Positions 40,701-52,864 of a stretch of DNA of 64,000 nucleotides are shown here, one piece after another (within the stretch, counting starts at the first letter, position 1; every line of letters begins with the position of its first letter). A program made the position numbers and the translations under genes. The notes beneath the pieces were generated by a model, which searched no databases, was not told where the DNA came from, and was given only the letters and a program-made list of their open reading frames with translations. The DNA lies in assembly GCF_022601675.1 (NCBI RefSeq), contig NZ_JAKVIL010000012.1:107792-171791 (forward strand). The letters are read 5' to 3'. The DNA comes from Ancylobacter gelatini. GTDB taxonomy: Bacteria; Pseudomonadota; Alphaproteobacteria; Rhizobiales; Xanthobacteraceae.

Positions 40701-42125
40701 TCAGCGCGGCAGGACCGACGCGCCCATCAGATAGGTGTCGATCGACTGCGCGGCCTGCCGGCCCTCGCGGATCGCCCACACCACCAGCGACTGGCCCCGC
40801 CGCATGTCGCCGGCGGCGAACAGATTCGGCACCGAGGTGGCGTAATCGGTATCGGGCGCCTGCACATTGCCGCGCTTGTCGAGCACGATGCCGGACTGCT
40901 CCAGCATGCCCTGATGCACCGGGTGCACGAAGCCGAGCGCGATGAACACCAGATCGGCCTTCAGCATGAACTCGGTGCCGGCGATTGGCTGGCGCTTGGC
41001 GTCCACACGGGCGCAGTTCACGCCGATCACGCGGCCCTTCTTGCCCTCGATGCCGAGCGTGGCGGCGGCGAATTCGCGCTCGGCGCCTTCGGCCTGCGAG
41101 GAGGAGGTGCGGAACTTGGTCGGCCAATAGGGCCACACCGCCAGCTTGTCCTCCTTGATCGGGGGCACCGGGCGGATATCGAGCTGGTGCACGGACAACG
41201 CACCCTGGCGGAAGGCCGTGCCCACGCAGTCGGACGCCGTGTCGCCGCCGCCGATCACCACGACATGCTTGCCACTGGCGAGAATGGGCTGCTCATGGCC
41301 GACATCCTCGCGGCCGAGCCGTCGGTTCTGCTGCACCAGATAGGGCATGGCGTAATGCACGCCGTCCAGTTCCTGGCCCGGGAGCTTGGGGTCGCGCGGA
41401 GACTCCGAGCCGCCACACATCAGCACGGCGTCATAGGCGGCCAGCAATTCGTCGACCGGCTTGGTGACGCCCACGTTCACGCCGTAATGGAAGGTAACGC
41501 CTTCGCCTTCCATCTGGACGACGCGACGGTCGATATAGTGCTTTTCCATCTTGAAGTCGGGAATGCCGTAGCGCAGCAGGCCGCCGGCCTTAGGCTCGCG
41601 CTCATAGACATGCACGTCATGGCCGGCACGGGCGAGTTGCTGGGCGGCCGCCATGCCGGCAGGGCCGGAGCCGACGACGGCCACCTTCTTGCCGGTCTTG
41701 TGGGCGGCGGGCTCGGGCTTGATCCAGCCCATCTTCCACGCCTTGTCGGCGATGGACTGCTCGACGGTCTTGATGGTGACCGGCATGTCCTCGAGATTCA
41801 GCGTGCAGGCTTCCTCGCAGGGCGCGGGGCAGACGCGGCCGGTGAACTCGGGGAAATTATTGGTGGAGTGGAGGTTGCGCGTCGCCTCCTCCCAGTTCCC
41901 GTTATAGACGAGGTCGTTCCAGTCCGGGATCTGGTTGTGGATCGGGCAGCCATTGGGGCCGTGGCAGAACGGAATGCCGCAATCCATGCAGCGCGAGGCC
42001 TGGTTGGCGACCTCCGAATCCGGCAGCGGCAGGGTGAATTCGCGGAAGTGACGAATCCGATCGGATGCCGGCTGATACTTGGCCTCACGCCGATCGATTT
42101 CGAGAAAACCCGTAACCTTACCCAT
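40701..42125 (-). CDS. gltD: Glutamate synthase small subunit GltD
   Basis: GltD passes electrons from NADPH to the large subunit GltB during conversion of glutamine and 2-oxoglutarate to glutamate. The 474-aa product starts [20 protein letters not shown] and has cysteine clusters for [4Fe-4S] centres ([16 protein letters not shown] and [11 protein letters not shown]). An FAD motif [12 protein letters not shown], an NADPH motif [13 protein letters not shown] and the late [18 protein letters not shown] follow. It lies downstream of gltB in the same direction, with 251 nt between them. Confidence 0.97.
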   Translation of the reverse strand: MGKVTGFLEIDRREAKYQPASDRIRHFREFTLPLPDSEVANQASRCMDCGIPFCHGPNGCPIHNQIPDWNDLVYNGNWEEATRNLHSTNNFPEFTGRVCPAPCEEACTLNLEDMPVTIKTVEQSIADKAWKMGWIKPEPAAHKTGKKVAVVGSGPAGMAAAQQLARAGHDVHVYEREPKAGGLLRYGIPDFKMEKHYIDRRVVQMEGEGVTFHYGVNVGVTKPVDELLAAYDAVLMCGGSESPRDPKLPGQELDGVHYAMPYLVQQNRRLGREDVGHEQPILASGKHVVVIGGGDTASDCVGTAFRQGALSVHQLDIRPVPPIKEDKLAVWPYWPTKFRTSSSQAEGAEREFAAATLGIEGKKGRVIGVNCARVDAKRQPIAGTEFMLKADLVFIALGFVHPVHQGMLEQSGIVLDKRGNVQAPDTDYATSVPNLFAAGDMRRGQSLVVWAIREGRQAAQSIDTYLMGASVLPR

Positions 42126-42376
42126 TGCGCCCTCTTTCGCGGAGCACCGCCACCTTGGAGGCGTTCCACCTCCGGTGTCAGATACATCAATCATGCCAGT
42201 TGGGAAATGACGGCGCGGCACAGGGCCGCGCCGATCCGGCGGTGTCGGTCGTCATCCCGGACGGCGCGAGGCCGCTAGCGGGATCGCCCGGTGGTCGGGA
42301 GTGACCCAGGCGCCCCGGCCCCGCTTTCCGACCGTAATAACGGCGGAAGGCGGGGTGCGAGGCACGCTCGGCCCGC
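42126..42376. other. gltB-gltD intergenic region
   Basis: The 251 nt hold no gene. They contain a GC-rich segment with overlapping inverted repeats (around 42255-42310, for example GGGATC with its complements and GGGAGTGACCC) which could slow transcription or process the mRNA between gltB and gltD. No second copy of this element is present in the window. Confidence 0.4.
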
Positions 42377-47107
<4,731 letters not shown>

Positions 47108-47541
47108 CCCCGTCTCTCCCTTAAAGTCGCTTCGTCCGCGCATGCCGGAGCCTTGTCGGCTCCGCGGAAGCTCCCTTCCGCAGAACATGCACGCCCTTAC
47201 CGCAGACGCTAGCATCGACCATGCCAATGCCGGCGCCGGCATATGTGATATAGGACAGCAAGGCTTCCCTATCAACCGCGAAGATGCCAGAATTGGCGTC
47301 TGCGTACAAGCGCCGCATGCAGGGCATGGCGTCGCTGTTTTTCGCGCTTGTTGCGAGGGAAGGGGTCTTGCGCGAAAGGAAATGTATTCCGCCCGACACA
47401 TCGGCGCAACGCCATTGCCCGATGACCTCCCGCCATCCGCCTCGGCAACGGCGTGTCGCGAGGTCCCCGGCGGTCTCGCCCGCGCCGTATTCCCACGGTG
47501 GAGTAGCGAGTGGAAAAGGGTTCCCTAGGGGAGGCGTCCAT
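47108..47541. other. Divergent control region between gltB and the 47.5 kb gene
   Basis: These 434 nt separate two divergent genes. The gltB promoter lies at 47247-47275. The half near 47542 shows no clear -10/-35 pair. No convincing small gene is present. Confidence 0.45.
47247..47275 (-). promoter_or_regulatory. Putative gltB promoter
   Basis: On the minus strand TTGATA (47275-47270), a 17-nt spacer and TATATC (47252-47247) form a good sigma-70 promoter. The predicted start is near 47240, giving a leader of about 130 nt. Confidence 0.55.
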
Positions 47542-48423
47542 ATGTCCAGATCGCAGAGGCCGGGATCGCCGGCTCAGGCGCGCGGCACGATACGGCTGCT
47601 CGCGCCCCTCGCGGTGGTGCTGGGATGGGCCGGGGCGGAGCCGGCGCAGGCGCAATATTATGACGGCCCCTATTATGACGGACCGCCGCGCTATGTGGAG
47701 CGCTATTACGGCCCGCCTCCCGGCGCCTATTATCCACCCCCGCCCGTTTATCGGGGCGCGCCGTCCATGCCGCGCGAGGATGTGCGGCCCATGCTGCAAT
47801 CCATGGGCATGACAGCGGTGGGACGCGCTCGTGTGGACGGCAATTATTACGTGGTGGAGGCCACCGACCCCGCCGGCATTCGCCAGCGGGTACGGATCGA
47901 GCGCTTCAGCGGCCGCATCGTCGCCATGCGCCCGCTCGCTCCGGCGCCAAAGGTCGGGCGGCAAAATCCCTTGCCCCCGCCCGTGCTGCCGCCGGTAAAG
48001 CCGCCGCCGCCCGGCGAGGAGCAGGCGGCCGTCCCACCCGAGTCGGGCCCGGTTCCCTCGTCCGAGCCTCAAGCTGCCACGCCCCAAACTGCCACGCCCC
48101 AAGCTGCCGCGCTCCCGGCCGCAGCTTCCCCGGCTCCGAGCGGCGTCTCCGGACAGAAGGCGACCCCGGATGCCGCAACGTCCAAAGCCGCGCAGCCCGC
48201 CGTGGCTGCACCCGTGACGGGCGCGGTGCGCGTGATTCCCGGCGTGGCGGTGCCGCCCGGGACCGCCCCCACCAATGCGGCCGCCAAGCCAGACCCGGCG
48301 GTACCCGCGCCTCCTGCCGGGGAAAGCACAGCGGGAAGCGGCAATGACGCGACCTCGGCGGGCACGGCGTCGGTTCCCTCGACCGCCGGCACAGCTACCC
48401 CGACCATTCCGGCGACGGATTGA
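47542..48423 (+). CDS. Secreted protein with PepSY-like module and Pro/Ala-rich tail
   Basis: The 293-aa product has a signal peptide (about 1-38, ending AEPAQAQ), a Tyr/Pro/Gly-rich segment (YYDGPYYDGPPRYVERYYG), a compact module at about 75-135 (REDVRPMLQSMGMTAVGRAR, then a DGNYYVVEATDPAG strand pair and RIERFSGRIVAMRPL), and a long low-complexity Ala/Pro/Thr tail. The module resembles PepSY-type small domains and recurs in the protein at 49249-49626. Function unknown; extracytoplasmic location expected. AGGGGAGG lies 10 nt before ATG 47542. Confidence 0.7.
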   Translation: MSRSQRPGSPAQARGTIRLLAPLAVVLGWAGAEPAQAQYYDGPYYDGPPRYVERYYGPPPGAYYPPPPVYRGAPSMPREDVRPMLQSMGMTAVGRARVDGNYYVVEATDPAGIRQRVRIERFSGRIVAMRPLAPAPKVGRQNPLPPPVLPPVKPPPPGEEQAAVPPESGPVPSSEPQAATPQTATPQAAALPAAASPAPSGVSGQKATPDAATSKAAQPAVAAPVTGAVRVIPGVAVPPGTAPTNAAAKPDPAVPAPPAGESTAGSGNDATSAGTASVPSTAGTATPTIPATD

Positions 48424-48450
48424 TCCTCGGGACGCGAGCTGCCCGACACG

Positions 48451-48482
48451 AAAAAAGGCGCCCCGGAAGGGGCGCCTTCTAT
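48451..48482. terminator. Bidirectional terminator between the 47.5 kb gene and hsp20
   Basis: AAGGCGCCCC (48455-48464) pairs over 10 bp with GGGGCGCCTT (48469-48478) around a GGAA loop, flanked by an A-run on the left. It serves the plus-strand gene and, on the minus strand with its T-run, hsp20. Confidence 0.85.
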
Positions 48483-48530
48483 CTGGCCTCATGCCATTCC
48501 CGGCGAGGCGTGGGGGTGTGCCCCATATGC

Positions 48531-48995
48531 TCAGGCGGCCTTGGCCTCAATGACCTTGCCGCTGGACGAACCCACCGCGATCGGAATCGACCGGGGCTTC
48601 AGCACCTCGGGGATTTCACGGTGCAGCTCGACATGGAGCAGGCCATTCTCAAGGCGGGCACCGCGTACCTCGACGTGGTCGGCGAGCTGGAAGCGGCGCT
48701 CGAAGGCGCGCGCGGCGATGCCCTGATAGAGCACATCGGCGGGCTTGGCCGACGCATCGACCTTGCGTTCACCGCGGATGGAGAGCGTGTTCTCCTTCAC
48801 CTCGATGTCGAGGTCCTGATCAGTGAAGCCGGCCACGGCCACGGTGATTCGGTAGGCGTTCTCACCGGTCCGCTCGATGTTGTAGGGCGGATAAGTGGTG
48901 CCGGTGTCCACGCCGCCGGCCTGGTCGAGCAGCGAGAACATGCGGTCGAAACCGACGGTGGAACGATAAAGCGGCGAAAGATCGAAGGTGCGCAT
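48531..48995 (-). CDS. Small heat shock protein Hsp20
   Basis: Small heat shock proteins bind unfolding proteins and hold them for ClpB/DnaK; clpB is in the same window. The 154-aa product has the alpha-crystallin domain (about 38-130: PPYNIERTGENAYRITVAVA, then GARLENGLLHVELHREIPE) and the C-terminal IPI motif for oligomer contacts. The N-terminus MRTFDLSPLYRSTVGFDRMF is the IbpA-like form common in rhizobia. Expression should be heat-controlled twice: an RpoH-type promoter at 49091-49118 and a ROSE-type hairpin over the ribosome binding site at 48998-49021. Confidence 0.95.
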   Translation of the reverse strand: MRTFDLSPLYRSTVGFDRMFSLLDQAGGVDTGTTYPPYNIERTGENAYRITVAVAGFTDQDLDIEVKENTLSIRGERKVDASAKPADVLYQGIAARAFERRFQLADHVEVRGARLENGLLHVELHREIPEVLKPRSIPIAVGSSSGKVIEAKAA

Positions 48996-49083
48996 AACAT
49001 ATCCTCCTGTGAAGCGACATGCGACTGGCGGGCGCTCTCACATGAGCCGCGCCCTGATTTGCGTACCGCCATCTGGCCGGTAC
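48996..49083 (-). promoter_or_regulatory. ROSE-type RNA thermometer in the hsp20 leader
   Basis: Read on the minus strand, the leader folds into three consecutive hairpins: 49083-49063 (GTACC/GGTAC stem), 49054-49030 (GGGCGC/GCGCCC with inner CTCA/TGAG) and the SD hairpin 49021-48998. In the last, CATGTC-G-CTTC pairs with GGAG-GATATG around an ACA loop, leaving one unpaired G opposite the Shine-Dalgarno sequence. The element UCGCU opposite AGGA with a bulged G is the hallmark of ROSE thermometers, which melt near heat-shock temperature. The start codon is at 48995. Confidence 0.8.
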
Positions 49084-49090
49084 AGGATTG

Positions 49091-49118
49091 AGATAGGAAG
49101 GCTCCTTGCCGCCGCAAG
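49091..49118 (-). promoter_or_regulatory. RpoH (sigma-32) promoter of hsp20
   Basis: On the minus strand CTTG (49118-49115), a 17-nt spacer and CCTATCT (49097-49091) match the alphaproteobacterial heat-shock consensus CTTG-N17/18-CYTATNT at every defined position. Transcription should start near 49085, just upstream of the ROSE hairpins. Confidence 0.78.
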
Positions 49119-49248
49119 GGGGTGACGGGCGCCGCAAACATGAACGGGAGATGAACGGCGGACTCAAAGCGCATTCAGCGCCAGTCCCCCACACTTGCGC
49201 GATCACGGGGGTAGCCGGTTCTAGGTCGCCCGGGAAAGGGAACGGACG

Positions 49249-49626
49249 GTGTTGCTGCGTGCCTTGGCGTTGGCGTTGATGCTTCCGCCGCTGCTGGTTT
49301 CCGGCGGCGCGCCGGTTTACGCCCAGTCGATTGGCCCGGCGGGCGGGGTGTGGAGCGGGCCGGCCGGCGCACCCGCGCCCGGTCCCTACGCCCCCTATGA
49401 GCAGCCACCCGCCCGGCGCGGCGGTGACCGAATGGACGGCGATGCGGCGGCGCAAATGCTGCGCGCGCGCGGCTTTTCCAATATCAAGGTGCTGCGCCAG
49501 CGCGGCGCCACCATCCTGCTGGAAGCCAACGGCCCGCGTGGCGAGCGGGTTCAGGTCGTGGTCGACAGCGCTTCGGGAGCGATCAGCGGCATGAAGGTGA
49601 TCGGCTTCGGCGACAAGCGCTATTAA
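49249..49626 (+). CDS. Small secreted protein with the same PepSY-like module
   Basis: The 125-aa product starts at GTG 49249 and has a signal peptide (MLLRALALALMLPPLLVSGG, cleavage near YAQ), a Pro/Gly-rich linker and one module at about 60-120: DGDAAAQMLRARGFSNIKVL, then ATILLEANGPRGERVQVVVD and SGAISGMKVIGFG. This module parallels the middle of the protein at 47542-48423 in order and spacing, which suggests the two are paralogues flanking hsp20. Function unknown. Confidence 0.65.
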   Translation: MLLRALALALMLPPLLVSGGAPVYAQSIGPAGGVWSGPAGAPAPGPYAPYEQPPARRGGDRMDGDAAAQMLRARGFSNIKVLRQRGATILLEANGPRGERVQVVVDSASGAISGMKVIGFGDKRY

Positions 49627-49773
49627 AGCCCGCCCGCTGCCCGAACTCGCCGCCCGGCGAGACCTTGCGTCGCCGCGTGCTCTCTTGTGGTGCGGTCCGG
49701 CTCCGTTGTACTCACGCGGACCTGCCGTCCTTCTCGTCCGTCCTCCCGATCCGCCGGATTGCTCGCGCTCGCC

Positions 49774-50718
49774 ATGCTGCTGTTCAGTACGAAAGACAAT
49801 CCGGTGCCCGAGGGCGCGGTGTGCGGCGGGTTCCACGCGCCGGACGGGGTGCTCCTGCGTTTCGCGCGCTGGCGGCCGGCCGGCGCGTGCCGGGGCACGG
49901 TCTGCGTGTTTCCCGGCCGCACCGAGAAAATCGAGAAATATTTCGAGACGGTCGAGGACCTGCGCCGGCGCGGCTTTGCCGTCGCGGTGCTGGACTGGCG
50001 GGGGCAGGGCGGTTCGCAGCGCCTGCTGAAGAACCCCATGAAGGGGCATGTGCGTGACTTCGCCGACTACCAGCTCGACCTGCAGAGTTTCGTGCGGGAA
50101 GTGGTGATGCCGGACTGCCCGCCGCCCTATTTCGGGCTCGCCCATTCCATGGGCGCGGCGATCCTGCTCGACGCGGCGCGCGAGGGCCATCGCTGGTTCG
50201 ACCGCATGTTCCTTGTGGCGCCGATGCTGGACCTCTCGCTGCTCAAGCACGATGTCGCCGCCCGCCGCACCGCCCGTGCGCTGAGCGGGATCGGGCTTTC
50301 GGATTTCTACGTGCCGCGCGGCAAGCGAATCCGCACCAGCGAGATCCATTTCGACGGCAATCGCCTGACCTCCGATCCCAAGCGCTTCGCGCGCAACCTC
50401 ACCATCACCATGGAGCACCCCCAGCTCGATGTCGGCCCGCCGACCATCGGCTGGATCAAGGCGGCCTTCGACCTGATGGACCGGCTCACCGACCCGGCCA
50501 CCGCGCAGGTGATCCGCCAGCCGCTGCTGATGGTGGCGGGCGGGGCGGACGCGATCGTCTCGACGCCCGCGATCGAGCATCTCGGCTCCCGGCTGATCGC
50601 CGGCGCGCATCTGGTGATTCCCGGCGCACGGCACGAGATCCTTCAGGAGCGGGACCTGTTTCGCGAGCCGCTGCTGGCGGCGTTCGACGCCTTCATTCCC
50701 GGCAGCGCGGTACGGTAG
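49774..50718 (+). CDS. Alpha/beta hydrolase, lysophospholipase-like
   Basis: The 314-aa product is a serine alpha/beta hydrolase of the monoacylglycerol lipase/lysophospholipase (PldB-like) type. Features are VCVFPGRTEKIEKYFETVED, the oxyanion block AVLDWRGQGGSQR, the nucleophile elbow GLAHSMGAAI (Ser in HSMG), a late Asp in AGGADAIVS and His in PGARHEIL. The start ATG 49774 is followed by family-like sequence; the frame is open to 49687. No signal peptide, so cytoplasmic or membrane-associated. Lipid turnover is likely; the exact substrate is unknown. Confidence 0.88.
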   Translation: MLLFSTKDNPVPEGAVCGGFHAPDGVLLRFARWRPAGACRGTVCVFPGRTEKIEKYFETVEDLRRRGFAVAVLDWRGQGGSQRLLKNPMKGHVRDFADYQLDLQSFVREVVMPDCPPPYFGLAHSMGAAILLDAAREGHRWFDRMFLVAPMLDLSLLKHDVAARRTARALSGIGLSDFYVPRGKRIRTSEIHFDGNRLTSDPKRFARNLTITMEHPQLDVGPPTIGWIKAAFDLMDRLTDPATAQVIRQPLLMVAGGADAIVSTPAIEHLGSRLIAGAHLVIPGARHEILQERDLFREPLLAAFDAFIPGSAVR

Positions 50719-50729
50719 GCCGGCGCGGC

Positions 50730-51518
50730 TCAGGCGCCGCGCGCGAGCGTCTCCAGCGCCTGCTCGTGGACGCGCCGGTCTCCTGAAGCCACCACGCGTC
50801 CGCCATGCCGGGCCGGGCCGCCTTCCCAGTCGGTAACGATGCCGCCCGCGCCCTCGATGATCGGGATCAGCGGCACGATGTCGTGGTCCTTGAGATTGGT
50901 CTCGATCACCAGATCGACATGACCGGCGGCGAGCATGCAATAGGCGTAGCAATCGCCGCCATAGCGGGCGAGCTGGACCTTCTCCTCGACCACACCATAA
51001 AGCGCGCGGTCCTCAAGGTTCATCAGGCGCGGGCTGGTGGTGAGCATCAGCGCCGCATCGAGGCCGGTGCAGTCGCGCACGCCGAGCCGCCGCTCGCCGG
51101 CCGGGCCGCGATAACGGGCGGTGGCGCCGTCGCCATAGAAGCGCTCGCCGATGAAGGGCTGGTGCATCATGCCATAGGCCGGCTCGCCATTGCGGCACAA
51201 CCCGATCAGCGTGCCCCAGGCGGGCAGGCCGGCGATGAAGGATTTGGTGCCGTCGATCGGATCGAGCACCCAGACATATTCGGAATCGAGCCGTTCGTCG
51301 GCGAATTCCTCGCCGCGAATGCCGTGGGTGGGAAAGGCGCGCTGGATCAGGGCACGCATCGCCTGCTCGGCGGCGCGGTCGGCGGCGGTGACCGGGTCGA
51401 AGGCGATGCCCCGGCTCTTGTCCTCCACCCCCAGCGCCGTGCGGAAAAACGGCAGGATCGCCTGGCCGGAGACAGTCGCGAGTTCCTGCACGAAACCTTC
51501 GAAATCGACCGCGCTCAT
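50730..51518 (-). CDS. hisN: Histidinol-phosphatase HisN (inositol monophosphatase fold)
   Basis: The 262-aa product belongs to the inositol monophosphatase superfamily. Metal-binding motifs are GEEF and DPIDGTKSFIAG, and a third region is GGDCYAYCMLAAGHVDLVIE. The late segment IEGAGGIVTDWEGGP is typical of HisN, which dephosphorylates histidinol phosphate in actinobacterial and alphaproteobacterial histidine synthesis. SuhB/inositol monophosphatase is the alternative. ATG 51518 (MSAVDF) is chosen. The gene points away from the three sRNAs. Confidence 0.9.
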   Translation of the reverse strand: MSAVDFEGFVQELATVSGQAILPFFRTALGVEDKSRGIAFDPVTAADRAAEQAMRALIQRAFPTHGIRGEEFADERLDSEYVWVLDPIDGTKSFIAGLPAWGTLIGLCRNGEPAYGMMHQPFIGERFYGDGATARYRGPAGERRLGVRDCTGLDAALMLTTSPRLMNLEDRALYGVVEEKVQLARYGGDCYAYCMLAAGHVDLVIETNLKDHDIVPLIPIIEGAGGIVTDWEGGPARHGGRVVASGDRRVHEQALETLARGA

Positions 51519-51751
51519 GTCCCGCTCCGTTGGCCGCCCGCTGGCTCCTGCCCTCAGGTGCATTCTACGCCCTCAATAGACATAGCCGTCGGGAACGGCA
51601 ATCGCGGAACCGGGACGATGGCGTGGGGCGCTGGCGTCAGCGGCGCCGGCACCCGAAAGCCGCGTCTGAGGTGCGCCTCTCGGATTCTGCTGCCCCGCAT
51701 CAGGCGCATGGCTGCTATTCCGGCAAGGTCACACATTAGGCAGCACTTCAG

Positions 51752-51781
51752 CTTGCTATCTGGAAGCGAAGCTGCCATATT
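51752..51781 (+). promoter_or_regulatory. Promoter of sRNA copy 1
   Basis: CTTGCT (51752-51757), an 18-nt spacer and CATATT (51776-51781). The same geometry recurs at the other two copies while the spacers differ in sequence. Confidence 0.7.
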
Positions 51782-51787
51782 ATTGCA

Positions 51788-51889
51788 GCGCGGTAAGGCG
51801 ATTGGCGTCGCTCTACCGCCGCCCTTCTTGGGCGTTTCCTCCCTAGACTTGGGCCGCTCCGGCAACGTGAGCGGCCTCTTTCTTTTTAT
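51788..51889 (+). ncRNA. suhB/alpha-r14 (cuckoo-type) trans-acting sRNA, copy 1
   Basis: The predicted 100-nt transcript has a 5' hairpin (GCGGTA 51790-51795 with TACCGC 51814-51819, plus inner GCGA/TCGC), whose loop side carries GATTGGCGTCG. A conserved single-stranded core follows, GGGCGTTTCCTCCCTAGACT (51830-51849), containing the anti-Shine-Dalgarno sequence CCTCCC. It ends with a Rho-independent terminator (GGCCGCT 51852-51858 with AGCGGCC 51870-51876, then a T-rich tail). This organisation is that of the suhB/alpha-r14 family, known as multicopy Hfq-associated sRNAs in Rhizobiales. It should pair with ribosome binding sites of target mRNAs and lower translation. Confidence 0.85.
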
Positions 51890-52092
51890 AACCCCTTCAT
51901 TCTCAACGGATTTTCCCCAGCACCCTGTTGGTCGCGGGCGTGTTCGCCGTTGAGCGTTCGCTGCGGTCGGTCTTGCGATCCGTCCCTCATCGCCCGGGTC
52001 GGTCGGGGTTGGTCCAAGGCGCGTCAGAGGCGCGTTTGCGCATATTCGCGCGTTGCGAGGCGTGGGTAAGTTTCGTTTCTTTCGTTTTGGCT

Positions 52093-52122
52093 CTTGCGGC
52101 TTGTGCGATGCACGGGCATATT
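52093..52122 (+). promoter_or_regulatory. Promoter of sRNA copy 2
   Basis: CTTGCG (52093-52098), an 18-nt spacer and CATATT (52117-52122), the same as copy 1 in layout and -10 sequence. Confidence 0.7.
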
Positions 52123-52128
52123 ATTGCG

Positions 52129-52226
52129 GTGCGGCAACGTGATTGGCGTCGCGTTGCCGCTGCCCTCCTTGGGCGTTTCCTCCCTAGACTTGGGCCGCCC
52201 ATTTTTATGGTGCGGCCTTTTTTCTT
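52129..52226 (+). ncRNA. suhB/alpha-r14 (cuckoo-type) trans-acting sRNA, copy 2
   Basis: This copy shares the loop GATTGGCGTCG and the CCTCCC core with copy 1, but its first stem is 9 bp, GCGGCAACG (52131-52139) with CGTTGCCGC (52152-52160). Compared with copy 1 both sides of the stem changed together, which is compensatory covariation and shows that the RNA fold is selected. The terminator is GGCCGC (52193-52198) with GCGGCC (52212-52217), an inner CCAT/ATGG stem, and a six-T run. It is the best-structured of the three. Confidence 0.87.
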
Positions 52227-52440
52227 TTGGGCATCCGCTGGAGGTTCGACCCCGCCTGGTCCCGCGCGACGGGAGCTGGGAGTCGGTATGTGCTGAGAGG
52301 GAAGGCGTAGCGCCGAGCCCGATGGTCGCGCTACGCACCCAGTGCGGTTATTGCGCGGGTATCAGAGTAGCGTTAAGCGACATTAAAGCCACAGTCCCGT
52401 ATCTGTTGTATCTGGTATGCCAGAAAATGCCGGTGGGTGC

Positions 52441-52470
52441 CTTGATTATTCCGCAATGCACTCACATCTT
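52441..52470 (+). promoter_or_regulatory. Promoter of sRNA copy 3
   Basis: CTTGAT (52441-52446), an 18-nt spacer and CATCTT (52465-52470). The -10 differs by one base from copies 1 and 2. Confidence 0.68.
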
Positions 52471-52475
52471 GTAAC

Positions 52476-52574
52476 GGTACGGCAGCGATTGGCGTCGCTC
52501 CGTACAGCCCTCCTTGGGCGTTTCCTCCCTAGACTTGGGCCGCTCCCCTTACGGTGGGCGGCCTCTTTCTTTTG
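52476..52574 (+). ncRNA. suhB/alpha-r14 (cuckoo-type) trans-acting sRNA, copy 3
   Basis: The first stem is GTACGG (52477-52482) with CCGTAC (52500-52505), extended by AGCGA (52484-52488) with TCGCT (52495-52499), again changed on both sides relative to the other copies. The loop motif and the CCTCCC core are identical. The terminator is GGCCGC (52538-52543) with GCGGCC (52558-52563), then a T/C-rich tail. The variable first stem and terminator loop suggest the copies may differ in stability or in secondary target contacts. Confidence 0.85.
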
Positions 52575-52864
52575 TGCCGCCTGTTTTAGCCGGCTCGCCT
52601 GTCGCCGCGGTTGCAACCGCTTTTTGCTGACGGCGTCCGTCACATGTGCTGGCACCCAAGAGGGCGGCTCGATTTCCAGGTCGCAGCTCCCCTCCGCTTG
52701 CATCGCGGCTTTAGCCCCGGCTGAAGGTGGGGGAGGAGCGCCCGGAACCGAGCGTGCAGAATTGGTATATCTCTCATTCCTAAAATGCAAGGCTGTTATG
52801 CGACGAATTGCATCAATCGATCAAATTTTTGTAAGAAACCAACTAACGTATTGATAAATAAATA

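Larger units (their letters stand above)
51519..52864. other. Gene-free interval carrying three sRNA genes
   Basis: This 1346-nt interval between divergent hisN and the minus-strand N-formylglutamate amidohydrolase gene has no credible protein-coding frame. It holds three plus-strand sRNA genes spaced 341 and 345 nt (measured between their conserved cores), each with a promoter and terminator. The pieces between the copies share no obvious similarity. The last 150 nt before 52864 are AT-rich. Confidence 0.8.

Noticed and set aside
42255..42310. A mobile palindromic (REP-like) element between gltB and gltD.
   Set aside because: Inverted repeats are present, but no second copy is found in the window, so repetition cannot be supported.
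51928..52296. A 122-aa plus-strand frame in the hisN-hutG-like interval.
   Set aside because: It runs through sRNA copy 2 and its promoter; the RNA evidence (covariation, terminator) explains the conservation better.
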